The notes under the pieces are model-generated. The model was not told the origin of the DNA and did not search any database. It was given only the letters and a program-made list of their open reading frames with translations. A stretch of DNA of 64,000 nt from Strigamia acuminata (taxonomy: Eukaryota > Arthropoda > Chilopoda > Geophilomorpha > Linotaeniidae), in NCBI GenBank assembly GCA_949358305.1, contig OX442317.1:10048186-10112185 (forward strand), given 5' to 3'. A program made the position numbers and the translations under genes. Positions 50,101 to 60,200 of the stretch are shown piece by piece. Within the stretch, counting starts at the first letter, position 1; every line of letters starts with the position of its first letter.

Positions 50101-52119
50101 TAGCGGTATAATCCAGCAATAGCGTGTTGCGTCGTCGATGACGGTAAGGACAAAACGTGCTCCTCCAAACGATGGAACTGGGGCTGGCCCCCAAATATCC
50201 ATGTGGAGAAGGTCCAAAGGCTTCGTAGTCGAGGGATTAGGATCAGGCTTATGAGAAGCTTTTGTCGATTTGGCTATTCTGCAGTCGTTGCAGGCCAATT
50301 CCCTGCTCACTTCCCCTGGTGACATTCCGTAAACTTGGTCGTTTGCGGCCAATAGCTTCATTCCATTCGTATGAAGGTGGCCAAGACGGCTATGCCATAA
50401 GCCGGTGGCGTCCTTGACGGAGGCTGGATTGGCGATGACCTTCTTTTTAGGTTGAGACGGGTTGCCAAGGGGAGGAAAGGAATTTGCATTTGGAATTGCA
50501 ATAGGAGTTGCCGTTGGGATTGACTGTAGGGCATTCGCATAGGAAGGAAGGGTGGTCAAATCGTTGTGGATTTGAGTAGGGATAGGAGGAGGAATCGGAT
50601 TGGTTGGAATGGGAGCTTGTTGGACGGGAATTTGCTTCACGGGTTCAACTAGCGGCATTTCAATCCGAAAATCCGTAATTTCTCGTTGCTGTCCTTTTCC
50701 CTTTTTCGGTTTGGGAATTTTAATGAAATCCTCTTCCGTAGTCACGTACATTTGCGGCGGTAGCGTTGGAGTCGGTTGTACAGTGGGAGAAACCGTTGTC
50801 GCAAATGTCGGATTTGTACACAAACCGTCCACATAATAAAGACCTCCTCTCTCCTTTGCACGAATAAGAGGGCTGCGAATGTCCGATTCGTAAACATGTA
50901 TCTCACTATTGAAAATGTGGATATGATGTCGCGCCTTGTCTATCTTCGAAACCGAAATCAAGTTTGCCTCGAAATTCGGCGCGTAAAGGACGTTTGTTAA
51001 ATTCACGGTGCACCGGGTCTTATCGATCGCCATTAGCAAACGAACCGTTCCTTTTCCCGTCACTTGGGACTTTCCCTGTCCCAACTCGATGTCGAATGGA
51101 ATGACATCGGTGAACTCGGTGAAACCGGCACGCACGTGAGATACGTGATCTGTAGCGCCGCAATCCAGAATCCACTCATTGGATTGCATAAAATGAGCGA
51201 CTGGACGTTGGATAACCTGCGGCGCATTGACAAAATATGTCCCCTCTCGGTGTGGATGCGAGCTTTCTCGGGGACGCGCGTTGTTGGCCTTCGCAGCAGC
51301 GTTCTTGTTGCGCCGGCGACTCTTGCTCCGAGAATTACGTTGGAGTGAAACCGTAGGTTGTCCCTGTTGTTGACGGGGTGGACGTGGACATCGGTTCGCG
51401 TAATGTCCGAGCTGGTCGCAATTAAAACACTTCACTGTCGAGATATCACGAGGTCCGGATTTATTTCGGGGTCGGAATTGTCCCTTCATAGACGTGTGAG
51501 CTGATGATTGGCTCGTTCCGAGCAACCCGATGGATTTGAGCCGCATGTGCTCGGAAATCAGCTGCTCGGCGACATCCTTCGGCGTGAATTGGGGATCCGG
51601 CCAGTGGTATATGGCAAATGTTGCCTGAGCATATTCAGGCGGCAGACACTTCAAATACTGGTATGCGTGGTGAACCGGGCTAATAATCTCGTTGACATCG
51701 CTTAGTTGCCGCACGTAATTGTCGACGCGGGCAATGAAGTCCGGCATATCTTCGCCAGGTTGGAGTTGGAGGCTGAGAAACTCCCAGCGCATCGCCGCTT
51801 GACGGGCTCTAGAGCTGGGTGCGTAGGTTTTCGCCAACTTGTCCCACGCCTCCTTTGGCGTGTTACAGGTTTCCAAAACTGTACGCTTGGCGGGGCTCAC
51901 ATGGATGTATATGTGGCCTAGGGCCTTGTCCTTCTTCACCATAAAGCGATCAAGTTCTTTTGGCGTCAGGGTGGCAATGTGCTCTGCCTCCTTATCCTCC
52001 GTTACGTGACGCCAAAGCCCTTCCGATTTTAAGAGAAACTGCATCGACAATCGCCATTGTTCATAATTGTCGACACCGAGAACCGGAATTAAACTGTTCG
52101 AGTTGGCCGCTTTCTGCAT
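47116..52119 (-). CDS. Copia-2 Gag-Pol polyprotein, 1667 aa, apparently intact
   Basis: It starts at ATG 52119. Domains in order: a copia capsid (GVDNYEQWRLSMQFLLKSEG), a zinc knuckle CFNCDQLGHYANRC (about residue 230), aspartic protease WILDCGATDHVSH (about 310), a GAG-pre-integrase segment (LWHSRLGHLHTNGMKLL), integrase core with LTVIDDATRYCW, IRTDRGGEFMSNEF and NGTAERINR, reverse transcriptase with CKWIFKLKTDAAG and catalytic MLVYVDDIVVF, and RNase H (FTDASWASDPETS; STMEAEFIALVECVKEIFWL; ADIFTKWL). Every catalytic motif is present. A Pro/Ser-rich linker follows the integrase. Gag and Pol are one frame, as in classical copia, so their ratio must be set by splicing or processing. Confidence 0.95.
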   Translation of the reverse strand: MQKAANSNSLIPVLGVDNYEQWRLSMQFLLKSEGLWRHVTEDKEAEHIATLTPKELDRFMVKKDKALGHIYIHVSPAKRTVLETCNTPKEAWDKLAKTYAPSSRARQAAMRWEFLSLQLQPGEDMPDFIARVDNYVRQLSDVNEIISPVHHAYQYLKCLPPEYAQATFAIYHWPDPQFTPKDVAEQLISEHMRLKSIGLLGTSQSSAHTSMKGQFRPRNKSGPRDISTVKCFNCDQLGHYANRCPRPPRQQQGQPTVSLQRNSRSKSRRRNKNAAAKANNARPRESSHPHREGTYFVNAPQVIQRPVAHFMQSNEWILDCGATDHVSHVRAGFTEFTDVIPFDIELGQGKSQVTGKGTVRLLMAIDKTRCTVNLTNVLYAPNFEANLISVSKIDKARHHIHIFNSEIHVYESDIRSPLIRAKERGGLYYVDGLCTNPTFATTVSPTVQPTPTLPPQMYVTTEEDFIKIPKPKKGKGQQREITDFRIEMPLVEPVKQIPVQQAPIPTNPIPPPIPTQIHNDLTTLPSYANALQSIPTATPIAIPNANSFPPLGNPSQPKKKVIANPASVKDATGLWHSRLGHLHTNGMKLLAANDQVYGMSPGEVSRELACNDCRIAKSTKASHKPDPNPSTTKPLDLLHMDIWGPAPVPSFGGARFVLTVIDDATRYCWIIPLAQKSQVFATFKDFVARVERIQDTQIKAIRTDRGGEFMSNEFLRYLQAKGIQGQRTNPSSPQMNGTAERINRTMADNFRAVLSETKLPEALWAELAVTFAYIKNRSPHSRLNNQVPYILWRQRALSLRHLRKVGSKCWVHYTAPGRKKLDPRAWEGYLVGYASGTRGYRIWNPTDNQVYESIHVKIDERQSYRKSIKISTQQPQQSFTGPGQQTVTFDDNLHYHQWPKGSDSEASEHSANDSERVSTASASMHTPLAFPHIHIPPPTTPERALLDLCATLPPGSASLRQSHHISYEEERDTDHDIREMDELSIYPETSEHVDASAEQSARPSPPTTPRTSAPPSPQRSAAPSLPRETPVPTPRFITTRRQQRVDDQAAQGLQIFDPDPNSPATARHTTHKWRFVGGDGECREWVREEHLRKDQKPGKILIDVYYFPTPKIRLRSYHDIEEYCMLNNIDYDPGLFFFGNLEHKLPTLPGVRHAAHLCRTEPASFAEIPKFNDAPKWREAIGEELDMFKEREIYKEVPRPPDTTILGCKWIFKLKTDAAGTVTRYRARLVAQGFYQTLGVDFDEVFSPVVNFILIRLFFCLLVVLRGWQDAHLDVKGAYLYGELKHNVYMRIPAGATCTDPNNVWLLLKSLYGLHQSGRQWFEKLDETLRALGFRRLPACNCVYVFGNTAVMLVYVDDIVVFYASDSVFKQLIRLISSKFDIVNLGPITKLLGVEFIRDAGRTFITQRAYIAKLVKKFGASTNNLVKTPVTPGTTLVRGSTENLEDFPYRSLIGSLLFLASRTRPDILYSVIALAQYNTCYNRTHIRALLQVLQYVANTAELCIELSGCSSSQLSAFTDASWASDPETSLSFGGYIVYVGNVPIGWSCRKQSTVACSTMEAEFIALVECVKEIFWLDSVYTEFPILNRLSRPIVYSDALASIQFTSNDIENAKTKHIRVKFHWLREWFTAGVFDLRKVAGEVNTADIFTKWLSSERLRSLISRIFRV

Positions 52120-53000
52120 CGTAGATCGATTCGCGAAGAGCGTAACACAACGCGAAAATCACACAGGCTCAGAGAGAGGCACTGAAATGTCGCACGAGAT
52201 TGGAGCACTTTTCACAATTCGGAGCACTTCACTGCACGATTCCCTCGGTGTTCGATGCGAAAAACCACAAATTGGGCAATTCCTTCTGAAGGAATCAAAT
52301 AACCTCCGGTTGCCAGTCTGAGAGGGTCCGATCGGCTTCCTGGAGCCGCGGGAAACCTCACTTGTACCACGACAAGCACAACCGGAGAATACGTGTAAGC
52401 TTGACCGGACTCGATCCAAGGGCAAACACGATTCTAAAGGAACCCCCAAAAGCCTTAATAATATCTTAAAATTAACAATAGTATTTCGACAGAAGGAGAA
52501 ATAGGTGAATCGATCGCGGTTGCGATCCTCGTGCAAATGAAGGCACGGCGCAGTTTTCTCGAAAAACTGGAAAAAGCGCAAATTCGGATTGAAAAATCCG
52601 AATTTCTTCTCGATAAATCGAGGCTCTTCGTCCGGAAAATAATAGATCGACGATACTGTGCATACGCCGGGGTATACACAGCGGAATTCGATCCGTTTCT
52701 CGTTGAAAAGTGTCACTTCGACACTGGCGAAAGGAAAATCGACAAATAATCTGAAAATATAAAATATTTCTCTCGAAATTCGCGAATCCCGCGTAATTTC
52801 GGAGAAAATTAGACAAATAATGGTGTGATTGACGACCCTGGTCGTCTGTGAACGTCGGTAAAACGTCGGCGTCGCAGGCGCGACGAAAATCGAGACAAAA
52901 TGGCCGCCGAAAATCTGAAAATAAAAATATCGGCGCAAATTCGCGAATTTTGCGAAAAAGCGTCGAAAAATTAGGTAAATAGAACGGTTGTTCACTGAAC
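52120..53000 (-). other. Copia-2 leader
   Basis: About 0.9 kb between PBS and gag ATG. A minus-strand frame open for 344 codons runs through it from the LTR, but it starts at GTG and has no family signature, so it is not called. Confidence 0.5.
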
Positions 53001-53018
53001 AACCATCCTCTGCTACCA
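53001..53018 (-). promoter_or_regulatory. Copia-2 primer-binding site (initiator tRNA-Met)
   Basis: The element strand reads tggtagcagaggatggtt, an exact match to the 3' complement of animal initiator tRNA-Met, one base inside the LTR. Confidence 0.85.
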
Positions 53019-53019
53019 A

Positions 53020-53547
53020 TGTAGACAGAGAATGCGCAAAATATCGGTTATCACCGATTGGAAGCGTGTTTGGAGCCGCGCTACACGCGCGGACGGCGGC
53101 GATACGATCCGTATCGCTTGCAAACAAAGTGCGCGACGTAAGGTCGCTTATACGCACTGTGGGCTGCTCTAAAGCAATGAATAGACCCAACACAATGTCA
53201 AAAATATATAAAACACTTTATAAAACGAAATATACATTACAAAACAGGTGGAAAATATCCAAGGAGCTGGAATCAAAGGATCGCGCCATCTTGGATTTAT
53301 GGATACAGTGATAATGGCACCCTGGTGCCGGAAATTAACATTAGGTGTGAACAAATCATTGAATTGGAGAACAAATCATAGTCTAAAAGGTACAGGAGTA
53401 TGGAATTACATACGGGACAGCGCAAAAAGAATAGTAACATCGAAATCAATCAAATAATGACAAGAATACGCTGTATACCTAAACATAATGGGAAATCTAG
53501 GAAATAACGAATATATTCATCGATACAAATTGGTCTTTTGACCAACA
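53020..53547 (-). repeat. Copia-2 5' LTR
   Basis: Appears identical to 46379-46906 over all 528 bp. Confidence 0.92.
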
Positions 53548-53552
53548 GAATA

Positions 53553-53980
53553 ATCGCCCAGACGATTATTCGCCGAAGTAAGTGTCCGAGTGCTTTGTAG
53601 GGAACCCCAAAGTTCCTAGACGAGGCCTCTGCGACGCTAAACCAAACCCTAGACAACAGGCACGGATAGAAGACTCGAAAGAGCATTCCACCGCGTCCGT
53701 GAAGACGAATCCGTGACGAATTAACGACAACTCGAGACGCCGCCTTTGTTCCGCCGACCACGCGGAATCGACGACGCCATCTTGAGAAATCCTTTGTTCG
53801 ACGCTGACCACGTCGACTCTAGAATTATTACTGAGTGTATTTTAAAGGCATAAAGCCTGGTGAATAAATTACCTGTTTATTTACATACATTTGGTATTCA
53901 TTTGGGTATTTGCATAATTGATCACAGGTAAAGTATTACACGTTAGCGCTATTTAAACCTATACCAAGTAGGACGCGACA
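53553..53980 (+). repeat. Gypsy-2 5' LTR, second part
   Basis: It resumes after the GAATA duplication and ends ggacgcgaca. It contains acgccatcttgag and AATAAA at 53863-53868, the likely polyadenylation signal. Confidence 0.75.
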
Positions 53981-53982
53981 CG

Positions 53983-54000
53983 TGGGGGCCTGTCCGGGAT
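53983..54000 (+). promoter_or_regulatory. Gypsy-2 primer-binding site (tRNA-Pro-like)
   Basis: The sequence tgggggcctgtccgggat, two bases after the LTR, differs from the well-known tRNA-Pro primer-binding site only by a CT/TC exchange. Confidence 0.7.
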
Positions 54001-54074
54001 TTAGAAATAAATCTCAAATCTGAACTTGTGATCTCTCAATAAGATAACCCAAACCGTAGAATTACCGAAAGAAA

Positions 54075-57000
54075 ATGTCAGACAAAGATGAGCAATCCAC
54101 GTCTGACACCGAGCAGAGAATGCCCGAGAAGGGAAAAAGGACCTCCGACTACCACCTAAGGTCGGATGGTCCCGTCCCTGAAATGTCCGCAAAGGCGAAA
54201 GCCCGAGCGAATAAAAGGAGAGCGAAGGCGCAGAAAGAGGAGCAAGCTGCATCGCTCGCGGCCCTAGACGGGCCAGAGCGAGAGCGGGTTCCCTTGAATA
54301 TGCAACCCTTCGAGGATACCGATCCGGAAGCCATAGAAAATCGAGAAGAAATTCGCGAGATATCACCAGGACGAGTATCGATATTGATGACCGAGGAGAC
54401 GGATGAAGCTCCGAAAAGAACGGTCACGATCGGCACAGACCCATCGCCACCAACGGCTCAGACGTCCGTAAAACAAACCCCACGGAAAAACGACGGCGGG
54501 ACCCCGATAACCCCCCGAGTTACGGCGAGTCCTGCAGTTGTTTCCTTCGAAGTATCTCACCTAATTCGGTTGACGCAGCAAGCTGCCCAGCTAAAAGCGA
54601 TGATAGACATTCCAGTAGGAACGTCAGTCTGGGAATCGATTACCCTACTCACTGACGCTATCTGTGCGGCACAAGCCCCGACGCCGGTCGCAAGACCAGC
54701 AGCGGAGACGCCCATGCCCCAGGTAACGCCCAGTGACACCGGAGGTTTCGCGCCAGACCCCAACCGAACACTTCACGAATCCAGAGAGAAGGCCCGCGAG
54801 GAAGCCAGACAAGAAGCGACTAGTCGCCAACGAAGGCTGAGCGCAGAGCGGCGAGAACTCTGGAAGGAAGAGGAAGAAAGGGAGCAACGCGAGAGAAGAA
54901 CCACCGAGAGAACAGAGAAACTGGTCCAAAAAATGAGGGAAGAACGAGAAGCTAAAATTCGAAAAGAATGGAACGCAACAGTAGAAGGGCGACATCGAGA
55001 AGCTCAAGAGTACGAGGACCAATTTCAAGCGCTAATAGCTCAAAGAAAAACAGAAAAACTACAAATGTTGCGAAAAGAGGCCATTCTACAACATCAGAAA
55101 TGGGAAGAACAACATCGCGAGAGGTTGAGAGAAGAGGAAGCCAGAAAAGAAAAAGAACAGTTTCTGAAAGAGAAAGAAGAGTGGGATCGAGTCAGATGGA
55201 CCGAAGAGTACAAAGCGAAGAAACAAGCTATAATAGATGAGCAAAAAAGATGGGAAGCCGAAAACTGGGAGAAGGAGACAGAAAAGTTCCAGAAAGAGTA
55301 CGCACAAGACGTCTCGGACAGGAAGAAAAATGAAGAAAACCTGAAACGGAAACCAGAACCCCCCAGCGGCTCTGATACCGACACAGGAGAAGGTGCAACA
55401 AAGCCGGCAAAAACGGCGAAAAGGGGGAAATCTCAAAAGAGAGACGAGTCGGTCCCAAAAACAAAGGACCGTCACCCCTCAAAAAGATCCGAGACGGGAG
55501 CAGCCATCGACGCGTTACTCGAAAAGAAAAACGCAAATAAAAATCGGGAACGCCCCGAAAGCGAGGAAAACAGATGGCATTCTTTTTACGAGAACAACGA
55601 CGGAGGGGAGCCGCCGCCATCCGGAGGCTCGAAACAGAAGAAGGCTGGCGGAGAGACCCCACCGAGAGGGCCGAGGTTTCACCCCCAAGGAGATCCCTCC
55701 GAGCCCTCCGATTCGTCGGACGACGACCATCCGAGTCGACCGTCTACAGGGAGGAGTCAAGAAGACAGCGATGGGCACCGGTCGAACCGGCCGAATGCTT
55801 CAGACCGCTCCTCCCGGAGCTCCAACCCTCGTTCGGAGGAAGGGAACTTTCAGGACTCATCTGGCCGACATTACACGATGTCTGAGCTAGGCCGAGCCCT
55901 GCTGAACTCTTTCAGAAGAGAAGGAATCGATCTAGGCCATCCAGGCGACGAACATAATCGCGCTGGAGAAAGGGTTAAGCGTAAATATGGCGTACGAAAC
56001 GAACCAAGCAGCGAAGCCACGGGTAACATCCGTTGGCAACACTACATACAAACACGATTCGACGGTTCGTGGAAGGCCGGAGACCGCTTCCTAGACGAAG
56101 TAATGCGTATCAAGAAAGCGACAAAAGCCACCGTCGCCGACATGCTAACCCACGGTCTAGTGGAGCTAACCACGGGGTCAGCTCGAGAATGGTATCAGGG
56201 ACTGAAAAACCCAACCTGGGACGATTTTCTCGTCCGTTTCGATCTCCGATACGGCGAGACTCCAGACGAGATCAGTAACAAATTACGTGGTCTACGGCAA
56301 GCCCCAGGAGAAACATTAGCCGACTACGACGCCCGAGCGAAACTCCTGTTTGCAAGAGCGCCGTACGAAATAAACCCCGCTGGTTTTACGATGATCTTTT
56401 ACGGAGGATTATCGGCCCACTCGCAAAGAATTCTGCTAGACATGCGTGCACCCCGCACTGGCGATTACCAAGATGTCAGTAACTATCTTCTAACAAACAC
56501 GTTAGAAATAGAACAGCGGTATTACGCCACTCTGCCCCCGGAAGAAGCTGACGCGCACGAGAAGCGGTTGCAGACGAGCGCCGAACGCCACAAGACCTCA
56601 GAAAAATTAATGAGGCCAAGTGAATATTTGAGCGGCATAATGAGTCTCACCGAAGCATCCTTCGGACGAATGCTGACGCCTAAAGCAGGCAGTATTCTTC
56701 CAGCCAACCCGATAGCTGCCCCAAAGAAAGCACCGGCAGCAACGGCGATGCAGGTGACCTCGACGGACTCCACCCAGATGGAGAAAGTCGAAGAGACAAC
56801 ACCTCTCGCCACGGCTAAAGAAGAGGAGCCAGCATCAAGCGACGAGGAAGCCCTAAATGAGCACCTCGAAAACTTGTCGACGGGATGCGACGATCAAGGT
56901 CCCTATTTGCACCATGCACACCGGGCCTTAGCAATCGCACAATTCAGAGCACACGTGCAGGCAACAAAAGCGAGAGGGGCATTGGGAGGAAAAAGACGAT

Positions 57001-57215
57001 TCCCGACGCCCTTCGTCCCGAAAAAACCGGGATTCACTCCCACAGGGGATAAAAGTAACATCAAATGTTACAGCTGCGGAGAATACGGTCACTACTCAGA
57101 TAAATGTGAGAAAACCGTCAAAGAAAAGGACATCATGCAAACCATGATGAAAATGATGATGGAGTTAAGAACTGATCTGGCAAAAAACTTCCAAGCGCAG
57201 GCGTCGCCGAAATAA
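54075..57215 (+). CDS. gag: Gypsy-2 gag with long N-terminal coiled-coil extension
   Basis: The protein has 1046 residues, about two to three times a normal gypsy Gag. Residues 1-230 are low complexity. About 235-450 is a highly charged Glu/Arg/Lys heptad region (for example REEARKEKEQFLKEKEEWDR), a probable long coiled coil or single alpha-helix. About 450-620 is disordered and basic. About 640-830 is a recognisable retrotransposon capsid (LTTGSAREWYQGLKNPTWDDF; LRGLRQAPGETLADYDARAK). Near residue 1005 there is one zinc knuckle, CYSCGEYGHYSDKC. The frame ends TAA at 57215, 24 nt after the slippery site. Confidence 0.88.
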   Translation: MSDKDEQSTSDTEQRMPEKGKRTSDYHLRSDGPVPEMSAKAKARANKRRAKAQKEEQAASLAALDGPERERVPLNMQPFEDTDPEAIENREEIREISPGRVSILMTEETDEAPKRTVTIGTDPSPPTAQTSVKQTPRKNDGGTPITPRVTASPAVVSFEVSHLIRLTQQAAQLKAMIDIPVGTSVWESITLLTDAICAAQAPTPVARPAAETPMPQVTPSDTGGFAPDPNRTLHESREKAREEARQEATSRQRRLSAERRELWKEEEEREQRERRTTERTEKLVQKMREEREAKIRKEWNATVEGRHREAQEYEDQFQALIAQRKTEKLQMLRKEAILQHQKWEEQHRERLREEEARKEKEQFLKEKEEWDRVRWTEEYKAKKQAIIDEQKRWEAENWEKETEKFQKEYAQDVSDRKKNEENLKRKPEPPSGSDTDTGEGATKPAKTAKRGKSQKRDESVPKTKDRHPSKRSETGAAIDALLEKKNANKNRERPESEENRWHSFYENNDGGEPPPSGGSKQKKAGGETPPRGPRFHPQGDPSEPSDSSDDDHPSRPSTGRSQEDSDGHRSNRPNASDRSSRSSNPRSEEGNFQDSSGRHYTMSELGRALLNSFRREGIDLGHPGDEHNRAGERVKRKYGVRNEPSSEATGNIRWQHYIQTRFDGSWKAGDRFLDEVMRIKKATKATVADMLTHGLVELTTGSAREWYQGLKNPTWDDFLVRFDLRYGETPDEISNKLRGLRQAPGETLADYDARAKLLFARAPYEINPAGFTMIFYGGLSAHSQRILLDMRAPRTGDYQDVSNYLLTNTLEIEQRYYATLPPEEADAHEKRLQTSAERHKTSEKLMRPSEYLSGIMSLTEASFGRMLTPKAGSILPANPIAAPKKAPAATAMQVTSTDSTQMEKVEETTPLATAKEEEPASSDEEALNEHLENLSTGCDDQGPYLHHAHRALAIAQFRAHVQATKARGALGGKRRFPTPFVPKKPGFTPTGDKSNIKCYSCGEYGHYSDKCEKTVKEKDIMQTMMKMMMELRTDLAKNFQAQASPK
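57182..57188 (+). promoter_or_regulatory. Gypsy-2 -1 frameshift site A_AAA_AAC
   Basis: The gag codons read gca aaa aac ttc. The pol frame is open from 57176 onward and has no ATG near its start, so a -1 slip here joins Gag to Pol. Confidence 0.8.
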
Positions 57216-60200
57216 ATTCAGCTTCGTCTGCGCCAGCCGCGGAAATTAAAAAGAAGAAATATCACACTGGACCCGCAGGTCATGCCTTGGCAGAGGCACA
57301 GATCAAAGACCGCATACAGATCGTTCCGAAGAAGGAGGAAGAAGTGACGTTAACGAGTATGCAAGTGAGAACGAAACCGGAGGTCGACATGGATTGGACG
57401 GACCTTCCGTTCAATCTGGAGGTTGAGCCCCAGACATTACGCGTATTTCACTGCAATGTCACGAAAGCACATTGCGAAACTCTGTGTATGCTGCCAGTGG
57501 AGATAGAAAACCAAAAATTGTTCGGTCTACTGGATTCAGGAGCGGATCGTTCATTCATATCCGAAGATATAGTAAAAGACTTGGATATTGGAAAGAAGGT
57601 GGCACAAGTGAACGCGAACGTAGAATTGCTCACCGCCAACGGCTACGTCAAGCCGAGGGGCGTAGTTCGCATCATGATCGACTGGAAGGGGGGGAACCTG
57701 TCCCACCCCTTCATAGTCTTGCCATCCCACGACAAAGTATTCCTCTTAGGGATGGATATCATGGCAAAACTGAAAATTCAGCCAAACCCGATAACCCGTT
57801 CATGGAACTGGATAAGTCCCGAGGGAGAACGGTCAGTCCCCGTAGTTCCCCAAAAATTACTGGACGAAGCCAAGGACAAAGAGGAATACGGAAGAGGATT
57901 GCGAAAATTCGTCCAAGATTACGATTTCGCAGCCTTCACTCTGGAATTACAGAGGAGTAACGTCGTGGACACACTGGTCGAGGAGGCAGCACTGCGTGTT
58001 AACGAGGCATCGCTACTAAGGCGAGTGCTTCGAAAACATGAAAGAATTCTGACCAAGACACCTGGTCGAACGACGGAAGCAACCCACGAAATAGTCTTAA
58101 CCACAGACAAGCCGATTCGAGTGCCTTACAAGGGGATGAACCCCCAGAAAAGAGACATTGTGACGCAGATGTGCCAAGACATGCTCGACAAGGGCATAGT
58201 AACTCAAGCGCTGGGCGAATACGCGATGCGGATCGTCCTGGTAATGCGTCCAGGCTCGGAGCCTCGACTATGCATTGATTATCGCCCCCTGAATGCGATA
58301 ACAGTTATAGACCCGATTCAGATGCCGTCTATAGACTCGATCCTCCGGGAACTGAGCCCGTTCAAGTGGGTAACCACCATGGACCTGTCAAAGGGGTATT
58401 GGCAAGTGGAGCTAAAACCCGAAGACAAACTAAAAACGGCTTTCTACTCCCCGATAGGAAGACTAATGTTCAACGTGATGCCGTTCGGGCTTGTAAACGC
58501 CCCGAGCACGTTCCAGAAACTGATCGAAAGCGTGTTGGGAGATATGCTGCACGACTTCGTGTGGGCGTATCTCGACGACATAATAATAACGTCGGACACA
58601 TTCGAAGAGCATATAGACCACATCGACAGAGTGGTCTCCCGCCTAGCCAAGGCGGGACTCCACATCCATCCAGGGAAGAGCAAGTTCTGCAGAAAAGAGC
58701 TTGCCTTCCTAGGATATCGAATAGGAGTCGAAGGAATCGCGATTGACCCCGAAAAGGTCAAAGCAATAAACGGATTCCCCGCCCCCGAAGATATAAAAGG
58801 TGTCCAAAGATTCATGGGCATGGTCAATTTCTTCGGCCGACTACTCTCTGGTCTGGCTGAGGTGGCCGCGCCTATAACGGATCTCTTACGAACGGATAAA
58901 GAGTTTGAGTGGACGGTCCAGTGCGAGGCCGCATTTAGCACTATCAAGCAAATGCTGGCTGACGTCGAAAAGATGCCATTGCCGGACCTAAACCGACCGT
59001 TCGTGTTGCACACCGACGCGAGTAAAATCGGACTGGGTGCAGCCCTTCTGCAGACCCACGTGTACAACGGAATCTCGCAAGAAGTACCCTGTATGTTTAT
59101 AAGCAGAAAAATACAGGGCGCGGAGAAAAATTATACGGCAACGGAACTAGAATGCCTAGCCGTAATTTGGGCAGTTCGGAAATTTCGCGACTATCTGGAG
59201 TACACGAACTTCGAGGTTCAGACAGATCACCAGGCACTAAGCTGGTTGATGAAGCTCAAGGAACCCTCCGGCCGACTCGCACGATGGCAACTGGAGTTAA
59301 TGGCGTGCGATATAACAATTACGTACCGCCCCGGGAAGTACAATCATGTGGCCGACGCCCTCTCGAGAGCCCCAGCCTCTGACCCCCAAGGACCAGACGA
59401 CGACGGCGAGGACGACACCCACCTCTTGTACTGCCCGACTCCACGGAGAATATGGCGTTTGCGAAAGGCGAACGAGCTGCCGGTGATGGAGCCCGAAGAT
59501 AGAACGTTTTGTGGTTTTTGGACTCGAACGTACCAGCCAGCTGGGACGAGCGATTCAACGTCCGCAATTCAACCTCCGCCCCCCGGAGAAACCCACAAAA
59601 CACTACTACGCGCCTTCACAGCAAAAATTGAAGAAAAAACGCAATATGCTCCACCCACGAGACGTGAGTTCGTCGAACACCAGGCAGCAGACACAAAATG
59701 TCAAATTATAACACAATATTTGCTGAACGGCGAATTTCCGGAAGGGATGACAAACCCACACCGCCGGAAACAGTTCGTCAAAGAAGCAACAAGCTACCTC
59801 ATAGATGATGAACTCCTGGTAAAATACCACCCGACATTTCAAGATGACCTCAGTGGAGCGGGAAACTCGGTGAAAGTGGTCGTACCGGCATCACTGCACA
59901 ACCGACTGTTGTGGCTGATGCACGGACACCCGCTCGCCAGCCATTCCGGCATAGCGAGAACCCTTTATCGAGTAAAACAACTTTTCTTCTGGCCGGGCGC
60001 GCGGCAAAAGATAACGAAATTTATCCGACACTGCCCCCGGTGCCAAGCATGCAGACCGCGAGATAAAGTAGCCAGAAACGCCATGTCTCTCGGACCCTAC
60101 GCACCGTTTGACTGCTTAAGCATAGACTTGATGGGCCCCAAGCCCACAACGGGAAACAAGAACATGTATATTCTCGTAATTATGGACGTGGCCACCCGAT

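Larger units (their letters stand above)
46379..53547 (-). mobile_element. Copia-2: intact Ty1/copia element
   Basis: The element is 7,169 bp, with 528-bp LTRs that appear identical, 5-bp target duplication GAATA (46374-46378 and 53548-53552), a perfect initiator tRNA-Met PBS, one uninterrupted gag-pol frame and a polypurine tract. All signs point to a very recent, probably active insertion inside the gypsy-2 LTR. Confidence 0.93.

Noticed and set aside
52159..53193. 344-codon minus-strand frame in the copia-2 leader and LTR
   Set aside because: Starts at GTG, spans the PBS, has no domain signature and ends before the gag ATG; probably chance in a GC-rich leader.
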